Numbered from the stretch's first letter, positions 16,634 to 25,659 are shown. The stretch is DNA of 57,380 bases from Clostridia bacterium (GCA_017428635.1 JAFRQK010000014.1:1-57380); one strand, 5' to 3'. Numbers and translations: made by a program. The notes: generated from the letters alone by a model not told the origin.

Positions 16634-17677
16634 TCAGAAATATACTCTGTCGCCGCCCTTGGCGTCGGACTCGAACGCCTTGAGGATGACCTTGAGGTCG
16701 ACCCTCATCTGGTCGTGAGTGACGAACTGTCCCTCGACGCCGTCGATGGCGCGGACGATATTGCGGTAATAGTCGTGAACGTCGGACGCGGGTCTTTCGA
16801 TCTCGTACTCGTCCATCGTGATCGAGTCGCGCGGAGCCATCGTTTTGGTGATGCCCGCAGCCGTCTCGACAGGGAGAACGTCGGACTCGTGCCACGCCTT
16901 GCATTTCGCAACGCGGGCTTTCTCGCGCCAGTCGGTGATCATCGCGGTACCCCCGCGTCCTCTCATATAGAAGCGCGGCATGGCGATGAAGTTGTACGTT
17001 TCGACTTCGATATACGCTTTTTTGCCCGATTTGAGGTCGATATAGAGTTTGAAGCCGTCGTCGACTTCGTCGTTGGTGATATGGTCGCAGGTGCAGCGGA
17101 CGGATTCAACGTCGAAACCGAGGACCATGAGCGCCTGGTCGATGAGGTGGATGCCCCAGTCGTAGAGCATACCGCCGCCGTACGCCTTTTCGCTTCTCCA
17201 GTCGGAGGGGATGCCGCGGCTCCCGTGGATACGGGATTCAAGGTCGATGATCTCGCCGATCTCGCCGCTGTCGTGGATCTTCTTCATCGCGAGATAGTCG
17301 ACGTCGAAGCGCCTGTTCTGGTGAACGGTAAAGATGCGGTCCGCCTTTTTCGAGGCGGCGATCATCCGCTCCAGACTCTCGAGGGAGAGCGTGACCGGTT
17401 TTTCCGAAATTGTATTTTTACCCGCCTCGAGCGAGGCGATAACGATCTCTTCGTGAACATCGTTCGGGGTAGCCACGGTGACGAGTTCGATCTCCGGATC
17501 GGCGAGGAGCTCTTCACGGGACGAATACGCCCTGATGCCGCGGGACTCCGCGAGCGCGCGCTTTTCTTCTTTGATGTCGTAGATCCCGGCAAGGGTCACG
17601 ACGTCGCTTTTGAGGATGTGATCGACGTGCCAGCCTCCCATTCCTCCGTAGCCGATAACGGCGGCTTTCTTTTTCAT
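16634..17677 (-). CDS. Gfo/Idh/MocA family oxidoreductase
   Basis: A 347-residue NAD(P)-dependent sugar or inositol dehydrogenase. The N-terminal Rossmann fold begins at AVIGYGGMGGWH (residues 5-16); VATPNDVHEE near 72 and the catalytic EKP motif (ISEKPVTLS near 95) follow, and the C-terminal domain holds YDWGIHLIDQAL near 176, where the His is the usual substrate-contacting residue. The start ATG at 17677 has AGGTAGG upstream. It heads the leftward operon with the esterase and pncC and is driven by the promoter at 17806-17834; its 120-nt leader has an inverted repeat. Confidence 0.9.
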   Translation of the reverse strand: MKKKAAVIGYGGMGGWHVDHILKSDVVTLAGIYDIKEEKRALAESRGIRAYSSREELLADPEIELVTVATPNDVHEEIVIASLEAGKNTISEKPVTLSLESLERMIAASKKADRIFTVHQNRRFDVDYLAMKKIHDSGEIGEIIDLESRIHGSRGIPSDWRSEKAYGGGMLYDWGIHLIDQALMVLGFDVESVRCTCDHITNDEVDDGFKLYIDLKSGKKAYIEVETYNFIAMPRFYMRGRGGTAMITDWREKARVAKCKAWHESDVLPVETAAGITKTMAPRDSITMDEYEIERPASDVHDYYRNIVRAIDGVEGQFVTHDQMRVDLKVILKAFESDAKGGDRVYF

Positions 17678-17729
17678 TTGAACCTACCTTCCCGCGCTTC
17701 CCCGCCTCGAAACAAGGGGAGGAAAACGC

Positions 17730-17784
17730 CTTTCGACGAACTTAAAGGGGTGTCTGAGTTCTCCTAAAAGGCAATTGTCGAAAG
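17730..17784 (-). promoter_or_regulatory. inverted repeat in the Gfo/Idh leader
   Basis: CTTTCGAC (17730-17737) and GTCGAAAG (17777-17784) are exact inverted arms 39 nt apart, inside the transcribed leader of the oxidoreductase operon. They could close a leader stem or mark a repressor site; nothing shows which. Confidence 0.35.
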
Positions 17785-17805
17785 AGCAAGAATGTTACCT
17801 ATAGC

Positions 17806-17834
17806 ATTTTATCGTATAGGGGAAGAAATGTCAA
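17806..17834 (-). promoter_or_regulatory. promoter of the Gfo/Idh operon
   Basis: Minus strand: TTGACA (17834-17829), a 17-bp spacer and TAAAAT (17811-17806), a near-consensus sigma-A site giving a leader of about 120 nt. Confidence 0.8.
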
Positions 17835-17925
17835 TAGCAAAAACGCTTTTCGGTCTTTTTTTCTGCGGTTTTCCGCGCTTGCGGCGAGGACCGGTGCGCC
17901 GCTTCGTCCTTTTATATTTTTCCAC

Positions 17926-17954
17926 TTGACAAACGGCTCCCGGTGGTGTATACT
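17926..17954 (+). promoter_or_regulatory. promoter of tRNA-Ser
   Basis: TTGACA (17926-17931), a 17-bp spacer and TATACT (17949-17954), about 30 nt before the tRNA. With the divergent promoter at 17806-17834 this accounts for the 308-bp gap before the tRNA. Confidence 0.85.
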
Positions 17955-17985
17955 ATCGTGTACAAAAGAATATTTTTGTGAATTC

Positions 17986-18074
17986 GGAGAAGTACTCAAG
18001 TTGGCCGAAGAGGCGCCCCTGCTAAGGGTGTAGGTCGGGTAACCGGCGCGAGAGTTCAAATCTCTCCTTCTCCG
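17986..18074 (+). tRNA. tRNA-Ser (GCT)
   Basis: Class II tRNA with a long variable arm. GGAGAAG (17986-17992) pairs with CTTCTCC (18067-18073), discriminator G18074; the T-arm is GAGAG-TTCAAAT-CTCTC and the anticodon loop CTGCTAA gives GCT (serine). CCA is not encoded. Its 3' end forms the left arm of a large hairpin with the following repeat. Confidence 0.97.
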
Positions 18075-18345
18075 AAAAGGAAGGACGCATCCGCGTCCTT
18101 TTCCTTTTCGGAGAAGGAGCGATCGCGCCGGGCACCGGCGCGGGTGTTATCGCCTCCCCGCCGCCGGGGGCGGGCCGAGGGGAGGCGATAACGCTGCCGC
18201 GGTCGAAATCGCGCGCCGCTCCAAGGCGCCGATGCGATTTCGGGCACCGCAAAGGGGGTGCGTCTTCTCTTGCGATAACCGCTGTCTTCACCGGATAACC
18301 CCTTCAGGACGCGCATGCGTCCTTTTCCTTTTTCAGGGAAATCTT
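18064..18345. repeat. tRNA-tail-flanked GC-rich element, copy 1
   Basis: Non-coding repeat directly after tRNA-Ser. Left edge: the tRNA 3' end, a GGACGC/GCGTCC hairpin, then the tRNA 3' end again in inverted order (CGGAGAAGGAG at 18109-18119). The core has several GC-rich inverted repeats (for example GTTATCGCCTCCCC near 18146 with GGGGAGGCGATAAC near 18179) and a 40-nt block (18213-18252) identical to one in copy 2. Right edge: GCTGTCTTCA, GGATAAC, a second GGACGC/GCGTCC hairpin and a degenerate tRNA-tail-like stretch. It ends about 58 nt before the DUF262 gene promoter. The tRNA-proximal hairpin probably also terminates the tRNA transcript. Confidence 0.8.
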
Positions 18346-18402
18346 TGAAAATAATAATCATCTGTATTATTCAGTCGAGAAACGGCGTAATTGCTCAAAA
18401 TC

Positions 18403-18431
18403 TTGAAAATAAAGGGGTAATATGATATAAT
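18403..18431 (+). promoter_or_regulatory. promoter of the DUF262 gene
   Basis: TTGAAA (18403-18408), a 17-bp spacer and a consensus TATAAT (18426-18431). The leader is about 100 nt long and AT-rich. Confidence 0.8.
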
Positions 18432-18540
18432 ATGCGTGCATTTGAAAAATAAGTATGATGCGTGTTAAGCAAGTACTGCGATACTTAATTTCTAGAACGT
18501 CAGTTGTTGACATCCTTTTCATTCAGCTGGAGGATCACTA

Positions 18541-20444
18541 TGGCAAACACTTGGAAACTAGAGTCTTTTAAGCCTGCCCAAATCAAACAAAACATGGATA
18601 CCGGAGTGTTCAAGGTTCCTAGATATCAAAGAGGGATAGTGTGGTCTGAAACTCAAAAAGCGGACTTAATTGACACAATAAAAAAGGGGTTGCCGTTCGG
18701 TTCTCTTTTGTTGTATAAAGAACCTTCTGGAAAATATCAAATCATTGACGGCCTTCAAAGGGTTACAACCGTTTTTGGCTTTGTTGAAAACCCAGCACAG
18801 TTTTTTAATGATGATGATATAGACAATACTGTAATTCCTGAGATAGTGAGAAAAATAAATGTCGCTGGATCCCAGACAATTATTGCAGAGAAGGTCAATT
18901 CATCTCTAATTGATTGGGTTAAGCATTGCCATACACTTGATGCCGTTATTGGCATGCAGTTTTACGAATTTGGAGAAATAATTGCCAAAGAGTTCCCAAC
19001 CTGTCTTGGCAAAGAAGGGGAAATAGGGCGTCTAATTCAGCCAATGCTAAAAGCATTTCAACAGACTTGTTATACTATCAATGACATCAATATTCCAGCT
19101 ATTGTTATTGAGGGTGATCCAGATCTGTTGCCTGTTCTTTTTGAGCGCATAAACTCTAAAGGAACTCAATTATCAAAATACCAAATCTATGCTGCTTCAT
19201 GGAACACAGATGAATATTGTATCTCTGACAACCTCGTTAAAATTGTTATTGCGAATCGCGATCGATACGATAGCATGCTTGGCGGAATGACGAACATTGA
19301 TGATTATGATTCCGTGGCATTTCTAAATGAAAAAGTGTTGAATACATACGAAATCGCCTTCGGTTTCGGGAAAATGCTATGTGATAGTTATCCTCATCTT
19401 TTTGGCACAGCGAAAGAACAGACACAGGTTGATAGTGTAGGATTCACGCTTATAAATATCTGTCTCGGACTAAAAAACAAAGACGCTCATAAAATGAGCA
19501 GTAAGCTTAAGGAGTTGATTGGCAACTCAAATATAAACATTTTTCTCACCAAAATCATCGAGTGCGTAAAGTTTGTAGATGGTCGTATAGGAAAGTACAA
19601 TACTTTTAAGTCAAATTCACGACCTGATTCAGGTAAAAATCCCCTGCATACAGAGTTTCAGATATGTTCTTTAATTGCTTCAGTATTTCTTATGAAATAT
19701 GCAGATATCACATTAGATTCAAAAGAAAATATTGTTGAATATAAAATCCATTTAGACTATATAAATAATGATAAATGGTCCAAAAGTACTGAAGCTGCCT
19801 TCAAGAAAAATGCGCCGAAAATATACATTATGGAGATCTTGCAAAGAAGATGGTCAGGAACTGGCGATAAAAAAATGGACCAAGTTCTCATAACTCCTAA
19901 CTATTATACTAGGGACGTCACACGTTTCGAGTTCTCAAACAACCTCGACAACTGGTTTGCGAACTTGAATAATGAAAGGTCGGAAATTGGAAAAGTTGCT
20001 GCGGCAAAGGAACCAGAACTTTTGATGCTTGCACTGGTATACTTAATGAACAACTTTTCCGCCTTGAATCATCTAGATGATTCAAAATTTGATATAGAAC
20101 ATCTTGCAACCAAACAGTTGATGAAAGAGAAACTAATCAGTAAATATAACGGAGATCTTAGGTTGCCTATAAGTTCATTTGGCAATCTTTGCCTTTTACC
20201 AGAATATGACAATCGTAGTAAAGGAAAGAAAACAATATATCAGGATGCTGAATATTTGAAAAAAACCAAAAAGACTATTTCATACATAGAAGATAACTAC
20301 AGTTTCACAAAAAAAGAAGATTTGGACTGGCTTAGTGATAAACAATTATCAGCTGATGAGTTCAAAGAAGCGTATTTCAATTTTATTCAAAATAGATTCG
20401 ATTATATGAAAAATATTATTTTAGACCATTTTGATAGAATCTAG
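18541..20444 (+). CDS. DUF262 / HNH (DUF1524-like) GmrSD-type nuclease
   Basis: A 634-residue protein of the GmrSD-like group, whose characterised members are type IV restriction enzymes against modified phage DNA. The N-terminal DUF262 part has VPRYQRGIVWSE near residue 27, and IIDGLQRVTT near 69 (the DGQQR-like nucleotide-binding motif, here DGLQR) and a later FERINSKGTQLSKYQI segment near 200. The C-terminal part has FDIEHLATKQ near 515 and GNLCLLPEYDNRSKGKKT near 545, a His/Asn pattern of the HNH nuclease in DUF1524. The start ATG at 18541 follows GGAGG. Codon use is strongly A/T-ending, unlike its GC-rich neighbours, and the gene lies exactly between two repeat copies, which suggests horizontal acquisition. 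Defence is the likely role; its target is unknown. Confidence 0.85.
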
Positions 20445-20504
20445 TTGAATGGTGACTAATTCAAAGACTGTCTCTGATATGCAAAGAACAATCTTTATGC
20501 TAAA

Positions 20505-20770
20505 GAAGGACGCGAATGCGTCCTTTTCCTTTTCGGAGAAGGAGAGATCGCGCCGGGAACCGGCGGGGGCGGGCTCGCCGAGCGCCGCCGGTGGCGGATG
20601 AAGCGAGGCGAGACCGGGGCAGCGGTCGAAATCGCGGCGCCGCTCCAAGGCGCCGATGCGATTTCGGGCACCGCAACCCGGGGAGACTCTTACAGCTTTC
20701 GCTGTCTTCATCAGATAACTAAAGCACGCTACAGGCGTGCTTTCCCTTTGGCTGGAGAGATTTGAACTCC
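20505..20770. repeat. tRNA-tail-flanked GC-rich element, copy 2
   Basis: Second copy of the repeat after tRNA-Ser, following the DUF262 gene. Left: a GGACGC/GCGTCC hairpin, then CGGAGAAGGAGAGAT (20534-20548), which is the exact reverse complement of the last 15 nt of tRNA-Ser (18060-18074). The core shares a 40-nt block (20637-20676) with copy 1 but differs in between. Right: GCTGTCTTCATCAGATAAC, a hairpin at about 20721-20742 and then, on the minus strand, AGTTCAAATCTCTCCAGCC (20768-20750), which looks like a tRNA T-arm plus acceptor 3' half. Minus-strand open frames over both copies begin alike but are not kept in frame, so the repeat is not coding. It and the short AT-rich lead-in fill the gap from 20445 to the next gene. 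Confidence 0.8.
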
Positions 20771-20838
20771 CCCCCCTTGAAAAACCTGATCATATTTGCT
20801 ATATTTATCCCAACGAAATCATCCCACCGGAGGTCCCC

Positions 20839-21351
20839 ATGTCCCCATCCCTTCGCCTTTATATCCCCCGTCCGGAGGACGGCGCGTTTTATATCAAAAT
20901 GATGACCGATCCCGCCACTATGGCGTACAACGCGCCGTGGTTCCCGCCCGACGGGTGCATCCCGGACCCGGAGTCCGAATGGGACGATCTGATCTCGGGG
21001 TGGATCGGCCGCGAGCCAGAGCGTTTCTACGCCTATCTTCAACGCATATCCGACGGCGCTTTCGTCGGCGACGTCAACTACCACAAAAAAGCCGAAGGCA
21101 GATACGACATGGGCATCGTCGTGTACGCTCCCGAGCGCGGAAAAGGATACGCCAAAGAGGGGCTCCGCCTGCTCGCGGACCGCGCGTTCGGGATCGACGG
21201 CATACCCCGCCTCAGCAACGACTTTGAGACGACGCGCGGCGCCGCGTATCACGTCCACAAAGCGGTCGGCTTCCGCGAGGTCGGAATATCCGACGGGATC
21301 GTTCACCTCGAACTCACGCGGGAGGAATACCTCCGTTCGCTCGCAGACTGA
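20839..21351 (+). CDS. GNAT family N-acetyltransferase
   Basis: A 170-residue cytoplasmic acetyltransferase of the GNAT fold, closest in style to the RimJ/RimL group. After the LRLYIPRPEDG start strand, the acetyl-CoA loop is seen as VVYAPERGKGYAKEGLRLLADRAF near residue 94 (R-G-K-G-Y), followed by the ETTRGAAYHVHKAVGFREVG helix-strand of motif B near 133. The substrate is unknown. ATG at 20839 is supported by a GGAGG site; upstream in-frame codons run into the tRNA-tail remnant. It is monocistronic, ending at the terminator at 21368-21397. Confidence 0.85.
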   Translation: MSPSLRLYIPRPEDGAFYIKMMTDPATMAYNAPWFPPDGCIPDPESEWDDLISGWIGREPERFYAYLQRISDGAFVGDVNYHKKAEGRYDMGIVVYAPERGKGYAKEGLRLLADRAFGIDGIPRLSNDFETTRGAAYHVHKAVGFREVGISDGIVHLELTREEYLRSLAD

Positions 21352-21367
21352 ACCCAAAATAAGCAAA

Positions 21368-21397
21368 AAAAGAACGCCCCGTTCGGGGCGTTCTTTT
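21368..21397. terminator. bidirectional terminator between GNAT gene and opp operon
   Basis: AAAAGAACGCCCC (21368-21380) pairs with GGGGCGTTCTTTT (21385-21397). A/T runs on both sides let it serve the rightward GNAT gene and the leftward opp operon. Confidence 0.88.
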
Positions 21398-21743
21398 ACC
21401 ATATAAGAACCATCAAAAGAATAATCAGTCCGAGGCCGAGGCCGAACGCCAAAGCGATCAGAAGCGCCGCTCCGAGCGCGCCGCCTATAAACCAGCGCTT
21501 CTCTTCGCGCGTCATATCGACGCCGCTTCTTTCCGGCTTTCCGCCGAGCTCGTCCGTGATCTCCCGGCGGCGTTTTCTGTCGCCGCGAAGACCGATGACC
21601 GACCCAAGGAACGACGCGTGTCCCTCGATGCCGCTCATATCGGCGACGGTGCGTCCGTCGTCCTCGACAACTTCTTTTTCCTTTTCAGTGATCTCATTTT
21701 CGGCGCTCTCCATGCGGAGGGCGTCTTCGTTTTTATCACTCAT
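21396..21743 (-). CDS. small membrane protein at the end of the opp operon
   Basis: A 115-residue protein: an acidic N-terminal half (EITEKEKEVVEDDGRTV), a basic stretch (RGDRKRRREI), and one C-terminal membrane helix (about residues 88-114, ALGAALLIALAFGLGLGLIILL). I do not recognise the family. The ATG at 21743 overlaps the end of oppF by 8 nt, so it is coupled to the transporter; it might be an accessory subunit. A tail-anchored topology with the charged part inside is likely. Confidence 0.65.
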   Translation of the reverse strand: MSDKNEDALRMESAENEITEKEKEVVEDDGRTVADMSGIEGHASFLGSVIGLRGDRKRRREITDELGGKPERSGVDMTREEKRWFIGGALGAALLIALAFGLGLGLIILLMVLIW

Positions 21744-22833
21744 CGCTCTTCGCCGCCTCTTCGGTCGCCGCCGGCTTTTCTTCGTGCACGACTTCCTTTT
21801 CGTTGTCGTACAGATGGCAGACGACAAAGTGGCCGGGTTCGATCTCCTTCTGAACGGGCGCTTCCGTCTTGCAGCATTCCATGCAGTTCGCACAGCGGGT
21901 GTGGAACTTGCACCCCGCAGGCGGATTCGCCGGAGACGGGATCGATCCCTCAAGAACGATGCGGTTCATCTTGTAAGTCGGATCCGGCACCGGGATAGCC
22001 GAGAACAAAGCCTTGGTGTACGGGTGCAGCGGATTCTTGAATATGTCCTCGGTAGAGCCGTACTCGACGAGGTTTCCGAGGTACATGACGCCGACCGCGT
22101 CGGAGATGTGCTCGACGACGGACAGGTCGTGGGAAATGAACAAAAAGGTGAGTTTGAACTGCTTCTGAAGATCGGCGAGCAGGTTGATTATCTGCGCCTG
22201 GATCGACACGTCGAGCGCCGAGACCGGCTCGTCGCAGACGACGAATTCGGGGTTGAGCGCAAGAGCGCGTGCGATGCAGATACGCTGTCTCTGACCGCCG
22301 GAAAACTCGTGCGGATATCTGTCCTTGTGGAACGGCTGAAGGCCGCACTTGTCCATGATATCGTCGATGTAGTCGTCGAATTCGTCGGGGGGGACGAGTT
22401 TATGCTCGCGCACCGCTTCGCCGATTATTTCGCCGACGGGAAGACGCGGCGAAAGAGATGAGAACGGATCCTGGAAGATGATCTGCATCTTCGTTCTCAG
22501 GTCGCGCATCTCCTTCGGGGTTTTGTCGAAGACCTCCTCGCCGTTGAAAAGCACCTGACCGGCGGTCTTGGTGGGGTAAAGACGGAGGATCGTTCTGCCG
22601 ACCGTCGTCTTGCCGCATCCGGACTCTCCGACCAGACCCATCGTGGTACCGCGCTTGAGGTTGAACGTGACTCCGTCGACCGCGCGGACCCAACCGACGG
22701 TCTTGGAGATCATACCGCTCTTGATCGGGAAGTGCTTTTTCAGCGAGTTGACCATCAGGATATACTGAGGATCGTACTGAATGGGGGTGATGCCCCGGGA
22801 TTCCGCTGCGCTGTGCTTATCCGCCATCGTCAT
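21736..22833 (-). CDS. oppF: oligopeptide ABC transporter ATP-binding protein
   Basis: A 365-residue cytoplasmic ATPase. Walker A is [12 protein letters not shown] near residue 68, the Q-loop [11 protein letters not shown] near 112, the ABC signature FSGGQRQR near 177 and Walker [13 protein letters not shown] near 198; the H-loop is FISHDLSVV near 230. The C-terminal oligopeptide/dipeptide extension carries a Cys cluster ([14 protein letters not shown] near 314), which in this family can hold an iron-sulfur centre. The ATG overlaps the oppD stop as ATGA, with GGAGGG upstream. Confidence 0.92.
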   Translation of the reverse strand: MTMADKHSAAESRGITPIQYDPQYILMVNSLKKHFPIKSGMISKTVGWVRAVDGVTFNLKRGTTMGLVGESGCGKTTVGRTILRLYPTKTAGQVLFNGEEVFDKTPKEMRDLRTKMQIIFQDPFSSLSPRLPVGEIIGEAVREHKLVPPDEFDDYIDDIMDKCGLQPFHKDRYPHEFSGGQRQRICIARALALNPEFVVCDEPVSALDVSIQAQIINLLADLQKQFKLTFLFISHDLSVVEHISDAVGVMYLGNLVEYGSTEDIFKNPLHPYTKALFSAIPVPDPTYKMNRIVLEGSIPSPANPPAGCKFHTRCANCMECCKTEAPVQKEIEPGHFVVCHLYDNEKEVVHEEKPAATEEAAKSDE

Positions 22834-23978
22834 TCACCCTCCTTCTTGTCGTAATACCTGTAGCAGGTGACCGAGTGAGTGGGCGAGATACTGACCTCGC
22901 ACGGGTACTCCCCGTCGCATCCGTCGACGCACATCTCGCAGCGGTCCTTGAAATAGCAGTAGTTGGGCATGTTGACCGGGTTCGGCACCTTTCCGGGGAT
23001 CGAATAAAGCTTATCGACCTTCTTGCCGACGACCGGTTTGGACGCCATCAGTCCGATCGTGTACGGATGACACGGATTTGCGAAGATCTCCTCCGCCGTT
23101 CCCCTCTCGACGATGCGGCCCGCGTACATAACGACGACGTAATCCGCCATCTCGGCGATAACGCCGAGGTCGTGGGTGATGAGCATGATGGAAGAGTTGA
23201 TGTTGTCCTTCAGCCTGCGGAGCAGATCGAGGATCTGCGCCTGGATCGTAACGTCGAGAGCCGTCGTGGGCTCGTCGGCGATGATGAGCTTGGGGTTGCA
23301 CGCGAGCGCCATCGCGATCATAACTCTCTGACGCATACCGCCGGAAAGCTCGTGCGGGAACATCTTATAGACGCCCTCGGAGTTCGCGATACCGACCATC
23401 TCGAGAAGTTCGATCGTGCGGGCTTTGATCTGCTCTGCGTTCAGCTTGTGACCCTCGTGAAGCTCGAGGACCTCGTCGACCTGCGCGCCGATACGGAACA
23501 CCGGATTGAGGCTCGTCATCGGCTCCTGGAAGATCATAGAGATATAGTTGCCTCTGATCTGCTGCATCTTCTGCTGAGGAGTTCTGACGATATCGTACGC
23601 TTTGTCTCCGAGATTAAGACGGATCTCGCCTTCGACGATCTGACCCTGCGGACGCTGCAGAAGCTGCATGATCGAGAGCGACGTAACGCTCTTTCCGCAT
23701 CCGGATTCACCGACGATACCGATCGTTTTGCCCTGCGGGACGTCGAAGGAGATCCCGTCGACGGCGGCGACCGTACCCACGTCGGTAAAGAAACACGTCT
23801 TCAGATTTTCGATCTCAAGGGAATTGTTCGGATCCTTCATCTGAGTCAGGAAGGCCGATTCGGGTACGTTCTTTTTCTTGCGCTTCTTTTCGAGCGCGTT
23901 CGTTATCTTTTTATTGCTTCTCGATATTCTCCGCGATTCTTTCGCCGAGAGATATCCTTCCGATCTTTTCTTTGCCAT
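22830..23978 (-). CDS. oppD: oligopeptide ABC transporter ATP-binding protein
   Basis: A 382-residue ATPase pairing with OppF. The ABC domain starts after an unusual basic N-terminal stretch of about 50 residues ([15 protein letters not shown]). Walker A is [13 protein letters not shown] near residue 92, the signature LSGGMRQR near 213 and Walker [13 protein letters not shown] near 234, with an ITHDLGVI H-loop. The C-terminal peptide-transporter extension includes the Cys group [15 protein letters not shown] near 342. The site GGAGGGGG precedes ATG 23978, 13 nt after oppC. Confidence 0.92.
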   Translation of the reverse strand: MAKKRSEGYLSAKESRRISRSNKKITNALEKKRKKKNVPESAFLTQMKDPNNSLEIENLKTCFFTDVGTVAAVDGISFDVPQGKTIGIVGESGCGKSVTSLSIMQLLQRPQGQIVEGEIRLNLGDKAYDIVRTPQQKMQQIRGNYISMIFQEPMTSLNPVFRIGAQVDEVLELHEGHKLNAEQIKARTIELLEMVGIANSEGVYKMFPHELSGGMRQRVMIAMALACNPKLIIADEPTTALDVTIQAQILDLLRRLKDNINSSIMLITHDLGVIAEMADYVVVMYAGRIVERGTAEEIFANPCHPYTIGLMASKPVVGKKVDKLYSIPGKVPNPVNMPNYCYFKDRCEMCVDGCDGEYPCEVSISPTHSVTCYRYYDKKEGE

Positions 23979-23991
23979 CTTCTCCCCCTCC

Positions 23992-25659
23992 TTACCGCTT
24001 CATCTTCGGGTCAAAGGCGTCACGCAGACCGTCGCCGACGAGGTTGAACGCGAGGACGGTCACGAGGAGCAGAATACCCGCGGGGATCCAGAGGAACCAG
24101 TAGTTCGTAAGAACGGACTGGTCCGAGACGTCGCTGATGATATTACCCCATGAAGCAAACGGATACTTGACGCCGAGTCCGAGGAAGGAGAGCGTCGCCT
24201 CCGTGATGATCGTACCGCCGAGTCCCATCGTACAGGAGACGATCAGCTGAGGGATAACGTTCGGAACGAGGTGCTTGAAGATCCTGCGTCGGACGGAAAG
24301 TCCGGACGCTTCCGTGGCGGTCATGAACTCCTGCTCGCGCAGGGAGAGGATCTGACCGCGGACCAGACGCGCCATGCCGGGCCATCCGAGGAAGCCGAGA
24401 ATGAGCATCAGGTAGACCATTCGGATCATCGGCGGGACCATATACTGGTCGAGCGCCGCGCCGAGAATGATCAGGATAGGCATCGACGGGACGCAGTAGA
24501 AGATGTCGACGATACGCATGATAAGGTTGTCGACCCATCCTCCGAAGTAGCCCGAGATACCGCCGAGAATAACGCCGATAACGGTCGAAATGATCTCAAC
24601 GATGAAACCGATTATCAGGGATACGCGGCCGCCGTACATAAGGCGGGTGAGCATATCCATACCGTCTTTATCCGTGCCGAGCCAGTGCTCCCACGAAGGC
24701 GAGGACTTCGTATCGAGGACGCGCGTCGCGCGCTCCTGTTTGATGACCCAGCGGAGGTTGTCGGGATCGTACGTCAGTTCGTATTCCGATTCCTCACCGT
24801 CCGCGTCGGTGAACCTGAACGATTTTTCACCGCTCTCGAAACTTTCGATGAGCGCTTCTTTCCATTCCTTCGTCAGGAAAACGTCGGGATACCACGCCTG
24901 AACGATATATCTGCTGACGTATCCGATATTCTTTCCGGAGTCGTCGTAGATCATATCGTCCTCGTCGAGCGTGTAGGTCTTCCCCTCCGCTTCGAACGAG
25001 GTCTCGCCGTTCGTGTACGCTTTCAGCGCCGCGCGGCGGTACTCGTACGAGATCGAATCGTCCGATCCCGCGCCGGAGAGGATATCCTTGAAGGCGATAC
25101 CGATCTCGTCGCCGCCCTTGATACGGACGGAGTAAAAATCGGTCCCCTCTTCGACGATCTCATAGCTGCCTTTGGTCGTCTTGAATTCGGTATTGCCCGC
25201 TTTGAGCGCGAGCGAAAGCTGCGCCTGAATAACGCCGCCGAACTGCTGTCCGGGAGCGGTGTCGTATCTCAGCTCGTTCGATTCCTTCGCGCTGGCGTAC
25301 TCCTTCAGCATCATGTCGTCGCGGTAGAACTGCTGCGACTGCGTGTAAGGAGAGACGATGCCGCCGAGGAACGAGAACAGGAACATCGAAAGAAGGACGA
25401 TAAGACCGACCATCGCGATCTTGTTGCGGAAAAATCTCTTTGCGACGAGCGCGCCGGGAGAGAGTACTTTTACGCGCCTGTCGTCGTTCAGACTGTACTT
25501 GTGTTCTCCGCCCTGATCCCCGCCGTCCGACGCGATCTTTTTCGCGTGATCCTGAGCCGCCCTTGCGGGGACGCTCTCGACGTGAGTTACGGGAACGTTG
25601 TCGAAAACGCTTGCGTTTTTCAGATTGTCCATGTTGTCCGGTCTGTTTTTATCCGCCAT
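23992..25659 (-). CDS. oppC: oligopeptide ABC transporter permease with large extracytoplasmic insert
   Basis: A 555-residue permease, against about 300 for ordinary OppC. After a cytoplasmic N-terminus of some 70 residues comes the first membrane helix (IAMVGLIVLLSMFLFSFLGG near 82). Between it and the conserved HWLGTDKDGMDMLTRLMYGGR block (near residue 322) lies a soluble insert of about 210 residues, rich in charged residues and repeated GETSFEAEGKTYTL/GEKSFRFTDADG-like beta motifs. The rest is the usual five-helix permease with the EAA loop (EFMTATEASGLSVRRRIFKHLVPN near 440). ATG at 25659 is chosen because GGGAGGTG precedes it. The insert probably faces outside and may contact the long substrate-binding protein. 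Confidence 0.88.
   Translation of the reverse strand: MADKNRPDNMDNLKNASVFDNVPVTHVESVPARAAQDHAKKIASDGGDQGGEHKYSLNDDRRVKVLSPGALVAKRFFRNKIAMVGLIVLLSMFLFSFLGGIVSPYTQSQQFYRDDMMLKEYASAKESNELRYDTAPGQQFGGVIQAQLSLALKAGNTEFKTTKGSYEIVEEGTDFYSVRIKGGDEIGIAFKDILSGAGSDDSISYEYRRAALKAYTNGETSFEAEGKTYTLDEDDMIYDDSGKNIGYVSRYIVQAWYPDVFLTKEWKEALIESFESGEKSFRFTDADGEESEYELTYDPDNLRWVIKQERATRVLDTKSSPSWEHWLGTDKDGMDMLTRLMYGGRVSLIIGFIVEIISTVIGVILGGISGYFGGWVDNLIMRIVDIFYCVPSMPILIILGAALDQYMVPPMIRMVYLMLILGFLGWPGMARLVRGQILSLREQEFMTATEASGLSVRRRIFKHLVPNVIPQLIVSCTMGLGGTIITEATLSFLGLGVKYPFASWGNIISDVSDQSVLTNYWFLWIPAGILLLVTVLAFNLVGDGLRDAFDPKMKR

Noticed and set aside
18022-18291. Minus-strand open frame over repeat copy 1 whose protein starts MKTA, like the frame at 20421-20711 in copy 2
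   Set aside because: The two frames agree only in short blocks, lose register between the blocks, and follow hairpin arms. Their similarity is explained by the shared non-coding repeat, and one extends into the tRNA-Ser gene.
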